A model generated the notes under the pieces. The model was not told the DNA's origin. It saw only the letters and a program-made list of their open reading frames with translations, and ran no database searches. Below, in pieces: positions 24,182 through 32,320 of a stretch of DNA of 36,693 nt. The position numbers and the translations under genes were made by a program. Where the stretch lies: assembly GCA_020853525.1 (NCBI GenBank), contig JADYYS010000047.1, forward strand, positions 1 to 36,693, written 5' to 3'. How positions within the stretch are numbered: the stretch's first letter is position 1; each line of letters starts with the position of its first letter. The stretch is from Ardenticatenales bacterium. Its GTDB lineage: Bacteria > Chloroflexota > Anaerolineae > Epilineales > Epilineaceae.

Positions 24182-25249
24182 TCACCGCCCCGATCGCGCC
24201 AACCCCTCCCGCACCAGCGGCACCACCTGCGTGGCATAGAGCTCGATGGACCGGAGCATCGCCTCGTGCGGCAGCGTGCCGGCGCTGTACTTCATGTCGA
24301 AGCGCGAGAGGCCGAGCGCCGTGGCGGTCCGGGCGATCTTCGCCGCCACGGTCTCCGGCGCGCCGACGCACAGCGCACCCTGCGGCCCGGCCATCTGCTC
24401 GAAGGCGCCGCGCGTCAGCGGGGGCCAGCCGCGCTCCCGGCCGATCCGGGTGTACATCGGCCCGAAGTGCGGCCAGAGTTCGTCGCGGGCCTGCTGATCC
24501 GTCTCGGCCACGTGGCCCGGCGAGTGCGCGCCGATCGGCAGGGGCGGGCGGCCGAGCTCGGCCAGGGCGTCGCGGTAATACCGGGCGTAGGGCGCGAAGG
24601 ACAGCGGGTCGCCGCCGATGATCGCCAGCATGAGCGGCATGCCGTACCGCGCCGCGCGCATCACGGATGCCGGCGTGCCGCCCACGCCCATCCACGTCCG
24701 CAGCCGGCCGCCCTCGGTTGGCGGGAAGACGCGCTGGTCCGACAGCGGGGCGCGGGTGGTGCCGCGCCACGTGACCGGGCCTTCCTTCAGCAGCTCCGCG
24801 AAGAGCGCGAGGCGGTCCTCGAATAGCTCCTCGTAGCGGTCCAGCTCGAACCCGAACAGCGGGAACGACTCCGTGAACGAGCCCCGGCCGATGATCACCT
24901 CCGCCCGGCCACTCGATACTGCGTCCAGCGTGCTGAAGCGCTGGAAGACCCTCACCGGATCGTCCGAGCTGAGCACGGTCACGGCCGAGCCCAGCCGGAT
25001 GCGGCTCGTGCGGCCGGCGATCGCCGCGAGGACGACCTCGGGCGCGGAGACGGCGAAGTCCGCGCGGTGGTGCTCGCCGACGCCGAAGAAGTCGAGCCCG
25101 AGGCGGTCGGCGAGCTCGGCTTCGGTGACGATGTTGCGGAGGACGGCGGCGGGGGGGAGGGGCGTGCCGTCGGGGGCGAGGGTGATGTCGCCGAAGGTGC
25201 TGAGGCCCAGTTCGATGGGGGTTGAGGGGGTGGGGTGGGGGTCGGGCAT
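24182..25249 (-). CDS. LLM-class flavin-dependent oxidoreductase
   Basis: 355 residues from ATG 25249, chosen for AAGGA about 10 nt upstream and for family length; an upstream in-frame start would add a Pro/His-rich leader. It is a luciferase-like (TIM-barrel, FMN or F420) monooxygenase: IELGLSTFGDIT at the N-terminus, ADRLGLDFFGVGEHHRADF, LGSAVTVLSSDDPVRVFQRFSTLDAVSSGRAEVIIGRGS, and a C-terminal VGAPETVAAKIARTATALGLSRFDMKYSAG typical of the family. The substrate is not evident. It diverges from the DUF4143 ATPase gene. Confidence 0.88.
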   Translation of the reverse strand: MPDPHPTPSTPIELGLSTFGDITLAPDGTPLPPAAVLRNIVTEAELADRLGLDFFGVGEHHRADFAVSAPEVVLAAIAGRTSRIRLGSAVTVLSSDDPVRVFQRFSTLDAVSSGRAEVIIGRGSFTESFPLFGFELDRYEELFEDRLALFAELLKEGPVTWRGTTRAPLSDQRVFPPTEGGRLRTWMGVGGTPASVMRAARYGMPLMLAIIGGDPLSFAPYARYYRDALAELGRPPLPIGAHSPGHVAETDQQARDELWPHFGPMYTRIGRERGWPPLTRGAFEQMAGPQGALCVGAPETVAAKIARTATALGLSRFDMKYSAGTLPHEAMLRSIELYATQVVPLVREGLARSGR

Positions 25250-25384
25250 GGGAGCGTGGTCCTTGGGGCACGGGTGGGGAGATGATCGTACCGCGAGGGG
25301 CTGGCCGTGCACACTCGCGAGCGTTGGGAGGATGAGGCTGCGCGGCACGACCGGGCGACGATTCCTTCGGTGCCGTCACCTCAG

Positions 25385-25421
25385 CCCTGAAAATCCTCCC
25401 TTGACTGTCGGATTTTCAGGG
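25385..25421. promoter_or_regulatory. Perfect 12-bp inverted repeat upstream of DUF4143 ATPase
   Basis: CCCTGAAAATCC (25385-25396) and GGATTTTCAGGG (25410-25421) are exact inverted copies around a 13-nt spacer, ending 13 bp before the ATPase ATG. It is distinctly AT-rich for this genome. It may be an operator or a recognition site for the ATPase system; a terminator is unlikely because it precedes the gene. Confidence 0.6.
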
Positions 25422-25434
25422 ATAACATGATGCC

Positions 25435-26592
25435 ATGCTCCCTCGCCCCACCGCCGCCGCCCGCATCCGCGCCGCCTTCCGCGTCCACCCGTGCACCGCG
25501 CTACTCGGGCCGCGCCAGTGCGGCAAGACCACGCTCGCGCGCCAGATCGCGGCCGAGGAGTCGACGAGCACGTACTTCGACCTCGAGGACCCGCGCGACC
25601 TCGGCGCGCTGGCGGCGCCGATGACGGTGCTCGAGCGGCTGTCCGGACTCGTCGTGATCGATGAGGTGCAGCGGGAGCCGGAGCTGCTGGAAGTGCTGCG
25701 CGTGCTCGTGGACCGCGTCGACAATCCCGCGCGCTTCCTGATCCTCGGGTCGGCGTCGCCGCACCTCGTCAAGGGTGCGTCGGAGTCGCTGGCGGGGCGG
25801 ATCGGGTTCGTCGACTTGGCCGGGTTCGACCTCACCGAGGTGCGCGCGGACGACCTGTCCACCCTCTGGCTGCGCGGCGGCTTCCCGCGCGCGTTCCTCG
25901 CCCACGACGACGCGGCCAGCATGGCGTGGCGCGCCGACTTCATCCGGACGTTCCTGGAGCGTGACATCCCCCAGCTCGGCATCACCGTGCCGAGCGAGAC
26001 GCTGCGCCGCTTCTGGACGATGATCGCCCACTTCCACGGCCAGGTCTGGAACGCCGCCGAACTGGCCCGCTCGCTCGGTTCGGGCGAAGGCGCGGCGCGG
26101 CGGTACCTGGATATCCTCGCCGGCTCCTATATGGTGCGCGTCCTGCCGCCGTGGTTCGAGAACATCGCCAAGCGGCAGGTCCGCTCCCCGAAGGTCTACT
26201 TGCGCGACACCGGGCTCCTCCACGCGCTGCTGCAGCTCACGACCCTGGGCGACGTTCAGACCCACCCCAAGCTCGGCGCCTCTTGGGAAGGGTTCGCGCT
26301 CGAACAAGTCGTCCGGCTCCTCGACACGCGCGACGCGTACTTCTGGGCCAGCCATTCCGGCGCCGAGCTCGACCTGCTCGTCTTCGTCCGCGGCCGGCGG
26401 TACGGGTTCGAGTTCAAGTTCGCCGACGCGCCGCGCGCGACGCGGGCGATGCATGTCGCCCGGGCCGACTTGCGGTTGGAGCACCTGTGGGTGGTGTACC
26501 CGGGGCCGCGGGCGTATGAACTTGGTGAGGGGATGTCCGTTGTGCCGGCGGCGTCCATCGCCAGCGTCGTGCGCGGGCTCGTCGACAGGTAA
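25435..26592 (+). CDS. AAA_14/DUF4143 ATPase
   Basis: 385 residues. Walker A GPRQCGKTT (about 25-33) and Walker B LVVIDEVQ identify the AAA_14 P-loop domain. The second half is DUF4143: DLSTLWLRGGFPRAFLA, RADFIRTFLERDIPQLGI, a winged-helix segment (LRRFWTMIAHFHGQVWNAAELARSLG...ARRYLDIL), SPKVYLRDTGLLHALL, WEGFALEQVV, and a PD-(D/E)xK-like ending GAELDLLVFVRGRRYGFEFKFAD. These ATPases are widespread and poorly understood. No Shine-Dalgarno is visible before the ATG, and a TAACAT-like -10 lies about 7 bp upstream, so translation may be leaderless. A perfect inverted repeat precedes it. The next gene follows 12 bp after the stop. Confidence 0.9.
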   Translation: MLPRPTAAARIRAAFRVHPCTALLGPRQCGKTTLARQIAAEESTSTYFDLEDPRDLGALAAPMTVLERLSGLVVIDEVQREPELLEVLRVLVDRVDNPARFLILGSASPHLVKGASESLAGRIGFVDLAGFDLTEVRADDLSTLWLRGGFPRAFLAHDDAASMAWRADFIRTFLERDIPQLGITVPSETLRRFWTMIAHFHGQVWNAAELARSLGSGEGAARRYLDILAGSYMVRVLPPWFENIAKRQVRSPKVYLRDTGLLHALLQLTTLGDVQTHPKLGASWEGFALEQVVRLLDTRDAYFWASHSGAELDLLVFVRGRRYGFEFKFADAPRATRAMHVARADLRLEHLWVVYPGPRAYELGEGMSVVPAASIASVVRGLVDR

Positions 26593-26604
26593 CGGGAGGC
26601 AGTG

Positions 26605-27861
26605 ATGACGCAGAGCCAGTTCGCCGCACCGCTTCTGATCCGCAGCGGCCGCACGACCACGCTCCAGCGCGTGTCGTTCGGTGATCGCCAGTACGATGAA
26701 GGGTGGCTGCAGAAGCTCCTGTTCGAACACCCGCAGCTGCTGCCGATCGCCGAAATCGAGCCTTGGTTCGACATGCCGTTGCCCGTCGCGCGCGAGCTGC
26801 CAACAGCGGCGGGTCCGCTCGACCTTCTGTACGTGAACGCGCGTGGCTATCTGACGCTTGTCGAGACGAAGCTCTGGCGGAACCCGCAGGCCCGGCGCGA
26901 GGTCGTGGGCCAGCTCATCGACTACGCCAAGGAGATCGCCCGCTGGTCCTACGGCGACCTCGTCGAGGCGATTCGGGCGGCGGCTCCGGGGCGCTTCGAA
27001 GCCGGCGTCGATCCGTTGGTGAGCCTTGCTCGCGACGCCGGGCCCGATTTCGACGAGCGCGATTTCGTGGACAGCGTCCAGCGCGGGCTGCGGCGCGGGC
27101 AGTTCCTGCTGCTCATCGTCGGCGACGGGATCCGCGAAGAGGTCGTCCAAATCACGGACTACCTCCAGAGCACGCCGTCACTCGGGTTCACGCTTGGCTT
27201 GGTTGAGCTTGCCCTGTTCACAACGGGCGACGAGCCGGATGCGGGGATGTACGTCCAACCGCGCACACTGGCCAAGACGGAGTTGCTCACACGCGCGGTC
27301 GTCGAGATCAAGGTGGCGGTGAGGCCGGAGGACATCGTGGTCACGCTGCCATCCGAGGCACAGCCGGCGGCGCGGGTGCGGCGGCCGATCACCGAGGAGG
27401 AGTTCCTGGGGCGGTTGGCAGAGAGCGCTTCGGCGGGGGTCGTGGAGTTCGTCCGGTGGGCGCTTGCCGCGGCAGAGGATGCGCGGCCGGGGATCGTCGT
27501 TCGTTGGGGCCAGGGTGGTCCGATGGTCAAGTACGGCGACCCCATGACGGGAAAGGATTTCACGCTCTGCGGGTTCGGGACGGCCGCCACGTTGACGAAC
27601 ACGGAGTGGATGCGCGGGCGCTGCCGCGAGCTCAGCCTGCCCGACAGCTTGTGGGAACAGCAGCTGGCAGGGCTGGCCGGCTTGTTCAGAGGCGGCGGCA
27701 TCAAGACGTATTACGACAAGTACGGAGATCCCTGGAGCTACGTGGTCGTCCACGACAAGAAGTCGCCGCCGCTCGAGGATTTGGTGTCACAGCGTGAGGC
27801 GTGGTTGGACGTGATTACGGGGACGGTGGACGGGATTCGGGAGGCTACGGAGCGGTTGTGA
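26605..27861 (+). CDS. PD-(D/E)xK nuclease-like protein
   Basis: 418 residues from ATG 26605, which is 5 nt after GGGAGG; a GTG one codon earlier is less well spaced. The N-terminal part carries a nuclease-type motif: GPLDLLYVNARGYLTLVETKLWRNPQARREVVGQLIDYAKEIA, with Asp73, Glu87 and Lys89 forming D-x13-ExK, followed by a Q-x-x-x-Y helix as in many restriction-like folds. The C-terminal half (GIVVRWGQGGPMVKYGDP, TYYDKYGDPWSYVVV) is unrecognised and may recognise substrate. It lies 12 bp after the DUF4143 ATPase and is very probably in its transcript, next to a type I restriction locus. Confidence 0.7.
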   Translation: MTQSQFAAPLLIRSGRTTTLQRVSFGDRQYDEGWLQKLLFEHPQLLPIAEIEPWFDMPLPVARELPTAAGPLDLLYVNARGYLTLVETKLWRNPQARREVVGQLIDYAKEIARWSYGDLVEAIRAAAPGRFEAGVDPLVSLARDAGPDFDERDFVDSVQRGLRRGQFLLLIVGDGIREEVVQITDYLQSTPSLGFTLGLVELALFTTGDEPDAGMYVQPRTLAKTELLTRAVVEIKVAVRPEDIVVTLPSEAQPAARVRRPITEEEFLGRLAESASAGVVEFVRWALAAAEDARPGIVVRWGQGGPMVKYGDPMTGKDFTLCGFGTAATLTNTEWMRGRCRELSLPDSLWEQQLAGLAGLFRGGGIKTYYDKYGDPWSYVVVHDKKSPPLEDLVSQREAWLDVITGTVDGIREATERL

Positions 27862-27891
27862 GATGCGGCCTCGCGCGTTACCTCACGCGGC

Positions 27892-28243
27892 TCATGATGG
27901 GGCGCTGCCGGTCGATGCATCCGTTGGCCGATCGGCAGGCTGCGGCGAGGCGAACGCTGGTCCCAGCCGGGTTGCCGCTGTTCCTGCCTCGTAGGTAAGG
28001 TCGAACATCGTGTCCGTCATCCACCGTCGAAACGCGTCGTTAGCGCCGAACTGCTTGAACAGTTCCGTGTCGTCCTGCATCATGCTCACGATGACGCGAC
28101 CGAGCGTCGTGTCGTGTTCGATTCGTGCGTTTGGGCGGTCGGAGTTGGCCCTGGGCGTTGCGGTTGCCGGGGCGGTCGGTCCAATCGCCGAGGTACGCGT
28201 AGCCGAGGTTGTCGCGCAGGAGGCGGATGACGTTACGCTCGGT
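27892..28243 (-). pseudogene. Remnant of a type I restriction subunit (HsdR) with most of the gene deleted
   Basis: Two HsdR fragments lie about 10 bp apart and in different frames. At 28157-28243 the N-terminal motif ERNVIRLLRDNLGYAYLGDWTDRPGNRN is that of the HsdR N-terminus. At about 27985-28146 follows the HsdR C-terminus: RIEHDTTLGRVIVSMMQDD, ELFKQFGANDAFRRWMTDTMFDLTYEA, aligning with the end of the intact HsdR in this window (HDQALGRVMQLLLTDDTQVYKQFVENDSFHRLVSDMVY). All motor and nuclease domains between are missing. The N-terminal type differs from the intact HsdR here, so this derives from another system. The C-terminal piece then runs open to a stop at 27892. Confidence 0.72.
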
Positions 28244-28378
28244 GGCGGCTGTGGTCGACAGCAGTCCTCGGCGTACCATGTCAGAGACTACGGCGCCGAC
28301 CGTCGCGCCTCGCTGTCGGGCAAGGGCTCGGGCGGCGTACAGGACGTCGTCGTCGATCATCAGCGTTGTGCGCGCCAT
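28040..28378 (-). CDS. Ribbon-helix-helix (VapB-like) antitoxin ORF fused to HsdR stub
   Basis: 112 residues, starting 7 bp after the PIN-like toxin stop. Residues 1-42 (MARTTLMIDDDVLYAARALA...VGAVVSDMVRRGLLS) match short VapB-type ribbon-helix-helix antitoxins, with the basic-strand RTTLMIDDDV and two helices for dimerisation and DNA binding. The usual toxin-binding tail is replaced from about residue 46 by the N-terminus of an HsdR (ERNVIRLLRDNLGYAYLGDW), after which the frame runs into unrelated sequence to a stop. The fusion is in frame and may have arisen at the shared ERN segment. Whether the DNA-binding part is still made or functional is unknown. Confidence 0.6.
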   Translation of the reverse strand: MARTTLMIDDDVLYAARALARQRGATVGAVVSDMVRRGLLSTTAATERNVIRLLRDNLGYAYLGDWTDRPGNRNAQGQLRPPKRTNRTRHDARSRHREHDAGRHGTVQAVRR

Positions 28379-28385
28379 GATTCGA

Positions 28386-28775
28386 TCACTGCCCTTGCTG
28401 TTCCCGCACGCGGATGTGCACTCGCCCGCGCTGCCGCCTTGCGACGATGAGGAACGGTGGCGTAACGTCTGGGTGCGATGTCATCAGCGCCGACAGGCTT
28501 GCGGTGGTGAACTCGGGCAAGAGATGCCCTGGCCGGAGGTAGATGATCCCGACGTAAGGCACGTGGTCGGCGATGGCCAAGCGGCCAAAGTCGCTGTCAT
28601 GGGTAAGGATGACGCGGTTTTCAGCAACGGAGAGGCGCATCAGGTCAACGTCCGCGGCACCGATGAGGCCGCTGCTTACAACGTGCCGTACGTCACATCC
28701 GGTGGCCGACAGGTGGGCTGCGACGTCCGGATGGATGTTCTCGTCGGCCAGGAACGCCGCCGCCCGCAGGTTCAC
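28386..28775 (-). CDS. PIN-like toxin, DUF5615 (Mut7-C-type)
   Basis: 129 residues from GTG 28775, overlapping the DUF433 stop by 4 nt. Features of DUF5615 PIN-like nucleases are clear: FLADENIHPDVAAHL at the N-terminus with an acidic metal ligand, GCDVRHVVSSGLIGAADVDLMRLSVAENRVILTHDSDFGRLA with the T-x-D-x-D-F signature, and VGIIYLRPGHL. These are toxins of VapC45-like modules, acting as ribonucleases. Its partner is the DUF433 antitoxin immediately upstream in the same operon. It sits directly downstream of a type I restriction operon, a common setting for such pairs. Confidence 0.85.
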   Translation of the reverse strand: MNLRAAAFLADENIHPDVAAHLSATGCDVRHVVSSGLIGAADVDLMRLSVAENRVILTHDSDFGRLAIADHVPYVGIIYLRPGHLLPEFTTASLSALMTSHPDVTPPFLIVARRQRGRVHIRVREQQGQ

Positions 28776-29002
28776 GCCGTGACGTCAGCTGTCAGGTACA
28801 GGTCGTTCGTCATCGAGCTGGCCGCGAACCGCATGGCCTCCTCGATGTCCTCGGACTTGAGGTGCGGATACGCCTTGAGGATATCGTCGCGCGATGCGCC
28901 GGAGGCAAACAGGTCCAAGAGGAAGTCGACGCTGATCCGCGTGCCGCGGATGCATGGCTTGCCGCCCAAGACTTCTGGCCGGGTGACGATCCGCTCGAAC
29001 AT
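28772..29002 (-). CDS. DUF433 antitoxin
   Basis: 76 residues with AGGAGG about 7 nt before the ATG. The sequence FERIVTRPEVLGGKPCIRGTRISVDFLLDLFASGASRDDILKAYPHLKSEDIEEAMRFA is a textbook DUF433 (VapB45-like) protein: GGKPCIRGTRI is the family signature and the rest forms a helix-turn-helix. It neutralises the DUF5615 toxin and probably represses the operon. The stop overlaps the toxin start. A 246-bp gap after the HsdR stop, with a hairpin, suggests it has its own promoter. Confidence 0.9.
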   Translation of the reverse strand: MFERIVTRPEVLGGKPCIRGTRISVDFLLDLFASGASRDDILKAYPHLKSEDIEEAMRFAASSMTNDLYLTADVTA

Positions 29003-29203
29003 GGCAGGCCTCCTCTGCAGACTCTCTTAACGGGCCAACTGTACCAGCGGTCCAGATGTTCTGCCAGACAAGGAGTGCCCCAGGCAGCCGGCAGGAGCTG
29101 CGCCCGTGGCTACATCCGATCGCGTCCGGGAAGGGCAGACGATCGAGCCCTAGGTCTTCGCGTCACCGCTATGCTTCGTTGACCGCCGCTGGTCCTCAGC
29201 CTG

Positions 29204-29228
29204 AACTGCCGCGAAATCCGCGGTAGTT
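29204..29228 (-). terminator. Hairpin after HsdR
   Basis: AACTGCCGCG (29204-29213) and CGCGGTAGTT (29219-29228) form a 10-bp stem with one G-U pair and a 5-nt loop, 20 bp beyond the HsdR stop on the minus strand. No T-run follows, so termination is likely but unproven. The rest of the 29003-29248 gap shows no gene. Confidence 0.5.
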
Positions 29229-29248
29229 GCCGCACGTGAGTCCCTCGT

Positions 29249-32200
29249 TCACGGGTTCGTGATCGCATAGACCATATCGCTGACCAAGCGATGGAACGAG
29301 TCGTTCTCGACGAACTGCTTGTAGACCTGCGTGTCATCCGTCAGCAGCAGCTGCATGACCCTGCCGAGGGCCTGGTCGTGCGCCATGCGCGCGGTGTGCG
29401 GCGTGTTTTCTTTCGCGTTCTGATATGCCCTGTCGGCGGCGACCTGCGGCGCGATGTCATCGCGGATACGCTTGGCGACACGGTCGGTGTCGGTGAACAG
29501 CGTGCCGAATTGATCGTTGAACGTCTTGAGGATGTTGCTCAGGCGATCCATCTCGGCCTCGGGCCTGTGGCCGCCTGCGTCCGTCGGAACGGGGGCGATC
29601 TCCGCGTCCGTATCCGCGAGGGCGATCTTCATCACCGCCTGCTTCTCGACGCGGTAGCTGTCCATGTCGATGGCGTCCAGGATGCCGACGGCGAGATCCG
29701 GCTCCCTCGGCGCGGGCAGCTTTGGGGTCAGGAGGTTCAGGAAGATCGAGAGCTTCTCCCATTCCGCATTGCTGTAGGAGATCACCGATGACAGGAAGTC
29801 GTAGGTGCGGCAGAACACCTTGGCCTTCGACTTGAAGTCGACCTGGCCGTCCTCGTCCAGGCTGTCGACGTAGACCGCCACGCACGCGTCGAGGATTGGG
29901 TCGAGCTTGTCGCGGTCGGCGCCGTCGAGGAACAAGGCCACCACCTGGTGCACCGGCTCCGGCGAGTACACCTGCGCCGCGTCCAGCGCCGCCTTCAGAT
30001 CGTGCAGCTTGTTGGGATCGGTCTCTTCGGCGAGCAGCGTCGTGCGGTAGTAGTCCTGGAAGGCGAAGGTGATCGCCTCGGCGTTGTTCTGGAAGTCCAA
30101 CACGAAGCAGTCGTGCTTCTGCGGGTGCGCGCGGTTGAGCCGCGACAGGGTCTGCACGGCCTTGATGCCGGCGAGCGGCTTGTCCACGTACATCGTGTGC
30201 AGGAGCGGCTCGTCGTAGCCGGTTTGGAACTTGTCAGCACAGATGAGGAAGCGGTACGGGTCGTTCTGAATGTTGTCGGCGATGTCGGCGCTCGCGAACC
30301 CGTTGAGCGACGACTCGCTGACCTTCGTTCCGCCGTACTCGTGTTCGCCGGAGAAGGCGACGATAGCCTGGTACGGGCTCTTGCGCTCCACCAGGTACGC
30401 TCGGAAGGCGTGGTAATACTGGATCGCCCGCTCGATGCCGCTGGTGACCACCATCGCCCGCGCCTGCCCGCCGATCTTGCCGGCAGCCAGCACCTGCTCG
30501 TGGAAGTGATCCACCATGATCTCGGCCTTGAGCCGGATCGCGTGGTCGTGACTCTCGACATAGCGGCGGAGCTTCTTCTTGGCCCGCTTCGTGTCGAACT
30601 CCGGGTCATCGTCGGTCTTCTTGATCAGCCTGTAGTAGCTGTCCACCGGCGTGTAGGCCTTCAGCACGTCGAGGATGAAGCCCTCCTCGATCGCCTGCTT
30701 CATGGTGTAGCTGTGGAAGGGTCGGTGCTTGATCGCGCCCTCGGCGTCGGGCGGCAGCGGTTCGCCGAACATCTCGAGCGTCTTGTTCTTGGGCGTGGCG
30801 GTGAAGGCGAAGTAGCTGGCGTTGGTAAGCATCTTGCGCGCCGCCATGCGCCTGGCGAGGGCCTCGTTCACGGTGTCCTCGGGATCGGGACCGTCGTCGC
30901 CGCCATCAGCCGGGGCGCCGAGCGCCTGGCTCATCGCCGCCGAGGTCTTGCCGCCTTGGCTGGAGTGCGCCTCGTCGATGATGATGGCGAAGGTCCGGCT
31001 GGCCTCGGTGGCGATCTCGTCGAGGATGAACGGAAACTTCTGCACGGTCGAGACGATGATCTTCTTGCCGTCGTGAATGAACTTGCGCAGGTCACCGGAG
31101 CGTTCAGCGTGACCCACGGTCGCGCCGACCTGCATGAACTGCTTGATGGTCGTCTGGATCTGGTGGTCGAGGAGGCGCCGGTCGGTGACGACGATGACGG
31201 AGTCGAAGACCTCGCGGCTTGCCGGATCGCCGTCGCGCTTCAAGCCGATGAGCTGATGCGCCAGCCACGCGATGGAGTTCGACTTGCCGCTGCCCGCCGA
31301 GTGCTGAATCAGGTAGCGTTTGCCCGCACCGTGCGCGCGCACGTCGGCCAGCGCCTGCCGCACGACGCCGAGCTGGTGGTAGCGGGGCCACACCTGCTTG
31401 CGCTTCTTCTTGCCGGTGCGCGGGTCCTTCTCCTCGACGATCTGCGCGTAGTTCTCCAGGATGTCGGTCAGTCCAGCCGGGGTGAGCACCGCTTTCCAGA
31501 GGTAGTCGGGCTTGAGACCGAGCGGGTTGGGCGGGTTGCCGGCACCGTCGTGGTAGCCCTTGTTGAAGGGCAGGAACCACGAGCCCTTGCCGCGCAGCTC
31601 GGTGCACATCTCCACCTCGCTGTCGTCCACCGCGAAGTGCACCACGCAGCGCCCGAACTCGAACAGCCGCTCGCGCGGGTCGCGGTCGCGCTTGTACTGT
31701 TCGATGGCGTCCTCGACGGCCTGCTTGGTGAGGCTGTTCTTCAGCTCGAAGGTGGCGATGGGCAGGCCGTTGATGAACAGGCCCAGGTCGAGCGCGCGGC
31801 GCGTCTCGTCCATGCTGTAGGCGAGCTGGCGCGTGATCGAGAAGCGGTTCTGCGCGTGCAGCGCCTCGGCCTTGGCGTTGCCGGGCGACGGCGTGCCGTA
31901 GAACAGATCGAAGTGCACCGGCCCGTGGTCAACGCCCTTGCGCAGCACGTCGATGACGCCGCGCTTGCCGATCTCCGCCGAGAGGCGGGCGAGGAACTTG
32001 AGGCGGTTGATGTCCCTGGCGTCGCCCGCATCGGCCAGTGCCAGCTTCGTGAACGCCTCGGGCTGGGTGGCGCGCAGGAAGGCGAAGAGCTGCGGCACAT
32101 CGAGCGCGTGGGCGCGGTCGTAGTCCTTGGCGCTGCCCGCGGTGTAGCCGGTGCCGCCGTACGGCGGCGGTCGTTCGGCGACGCGGTTCGGCGTGACGGC

Positions 32201-32272
32201 GAGACCGTCCTCGCCGGTCATGTGGCGCATGATGAGCGATTCGAGGCCCTTCTCGGTGGTGTCGGTGGTCAT
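29249..32272 (-). CDS. hsdR: Type I restriction enzyme R subunit
   Basis: About 1007 residues from ATG 32272 (MTTDTTEKGLESLIM, a usual HsdR opening); an in-frame GTG at 32302 is an alternative with AGGGG nearby. The nuclease domain has the PD-(D/E)xK set in LDLGLFINGLPIATFELKNSLT (Asp162, Glu176, Lys178) and a Q-x-x-x-Y helix. The translocase has Walker A HSAGSGKSNSIAWLAHQL, DEAH box IIDEAHSSQ, FAFTATPKNKTLEMF and the RecA2 motifs GYDEPLLHTMYVDKPL and QTLSRLNRAH. The C-terminal helical part ends in VYKQFVENDSFHRLVSDMVY. It is full length with no frameshift. With HsdM and HsdS it cuts unmodified DNA. It is separated from AlbA_2 upstream by about 190 bp containing three 12-bp repeats. Confidence 0.95.
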   Translation of the reverse strand: MTTDTTEKGLESLIMRHMTGEDGLAVTPNRVAERPPPYGGTGYTAGSAKDYDRAHALDVPQLFAFLRATQPEAFTKLALADAGDARDINRLKFLARLSAEIGKRGVIDVLRKGVDHGPVHFDLFYGTPSPGNAKAEALHAQNRFSITRQLAYSMDETRRALDLGLFINGLPIATFELKNSLTKQAVEDAIEQYKRDRDPRERLFEFGRCVVHFAVDDSEVEMCTELRGKGSWFLPFNKGYHDGAGNPPNPLGLKPDYLWKAVLTPAGLTDILENYAQIVEEKDPRTGKKKRKQVWPRYHQLGVVRQALADVRAHGAGKRYLIQHSAGSGKSNSIAWLAHQLIGLKRDGDPASREVFDSVIVVTDRRLLDHQIQTTIKQFMQVGATVGHAERSGDLRKFIHDGKKIIVSTVQKFPFILDEIATEASRTFAIIIDEAHSSQGGKTSAAMSQALGAPADGGDDGPDPEDTVNEALARRMAARKMLTNASYFAFTATPKNKTLEMFGEPLPPDAEGAIKHRPFHSYTMKQAIEEGFILDVLKAYTPVDSYYRLIKKTDDDPEFDTKRAKKKLRRYVESHDHAIRLKAEIMVDHFHEQVLAAGKIGGQARAMVVTSGIERAIQYYHAFRAYLVERKSPYQAIVAFSGEHEYGGTKVSESSLNGFASADIADNIQNDPYRFLICADKFQTGYDEPLLHTMYVDKPLAGIKAVQTLSRLNRAHPQKHDCFVLDFQNNAEAITFAFQDYYRTTLLAEETDPNKLHDLKAALDAAQVYSPEPVHQVVALFLDGADRDKLDPILDACVAVYVDSLDEDGQVDFKSKAKVFCRTYDFLSSVISYSNAEWEKLSIFLNLLTPKLPAPREPDLAVGILDAIDMDSYRVEKQAVMKIALADTDAEIAPVPTDAGGHRPEAEMDRLSNILKTFNDQFGTLFTDTDRVAKRIRDDIAPQVAADRAYQNAKENTPHTARMAHDQALGRVMQLLLTDDTQVYKQFVENDSFHRLVSDMVYAITNP

Positions 32273-32320
32273 GCCAAACCGGAGGTTGCTTGTCCGGGGC
32301 ACTGGCCCCTGGAGGGGATA

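Noticed and set aside
24640-24655. GGCATGCCG-containing sequence in the oxidoreductase as a third REP copy
   Set aside because: Only the central 9 bases match; the GTAG foot and flanking palindrome arms are absent.
29003-29248. Small gene between hsdR and the DUF433 antitoxin
   Set aside because: Open frames there are Ser/Arg-rich without motifs or ribosome binding sites. Only the hairpin at 29204-29228 is supported.
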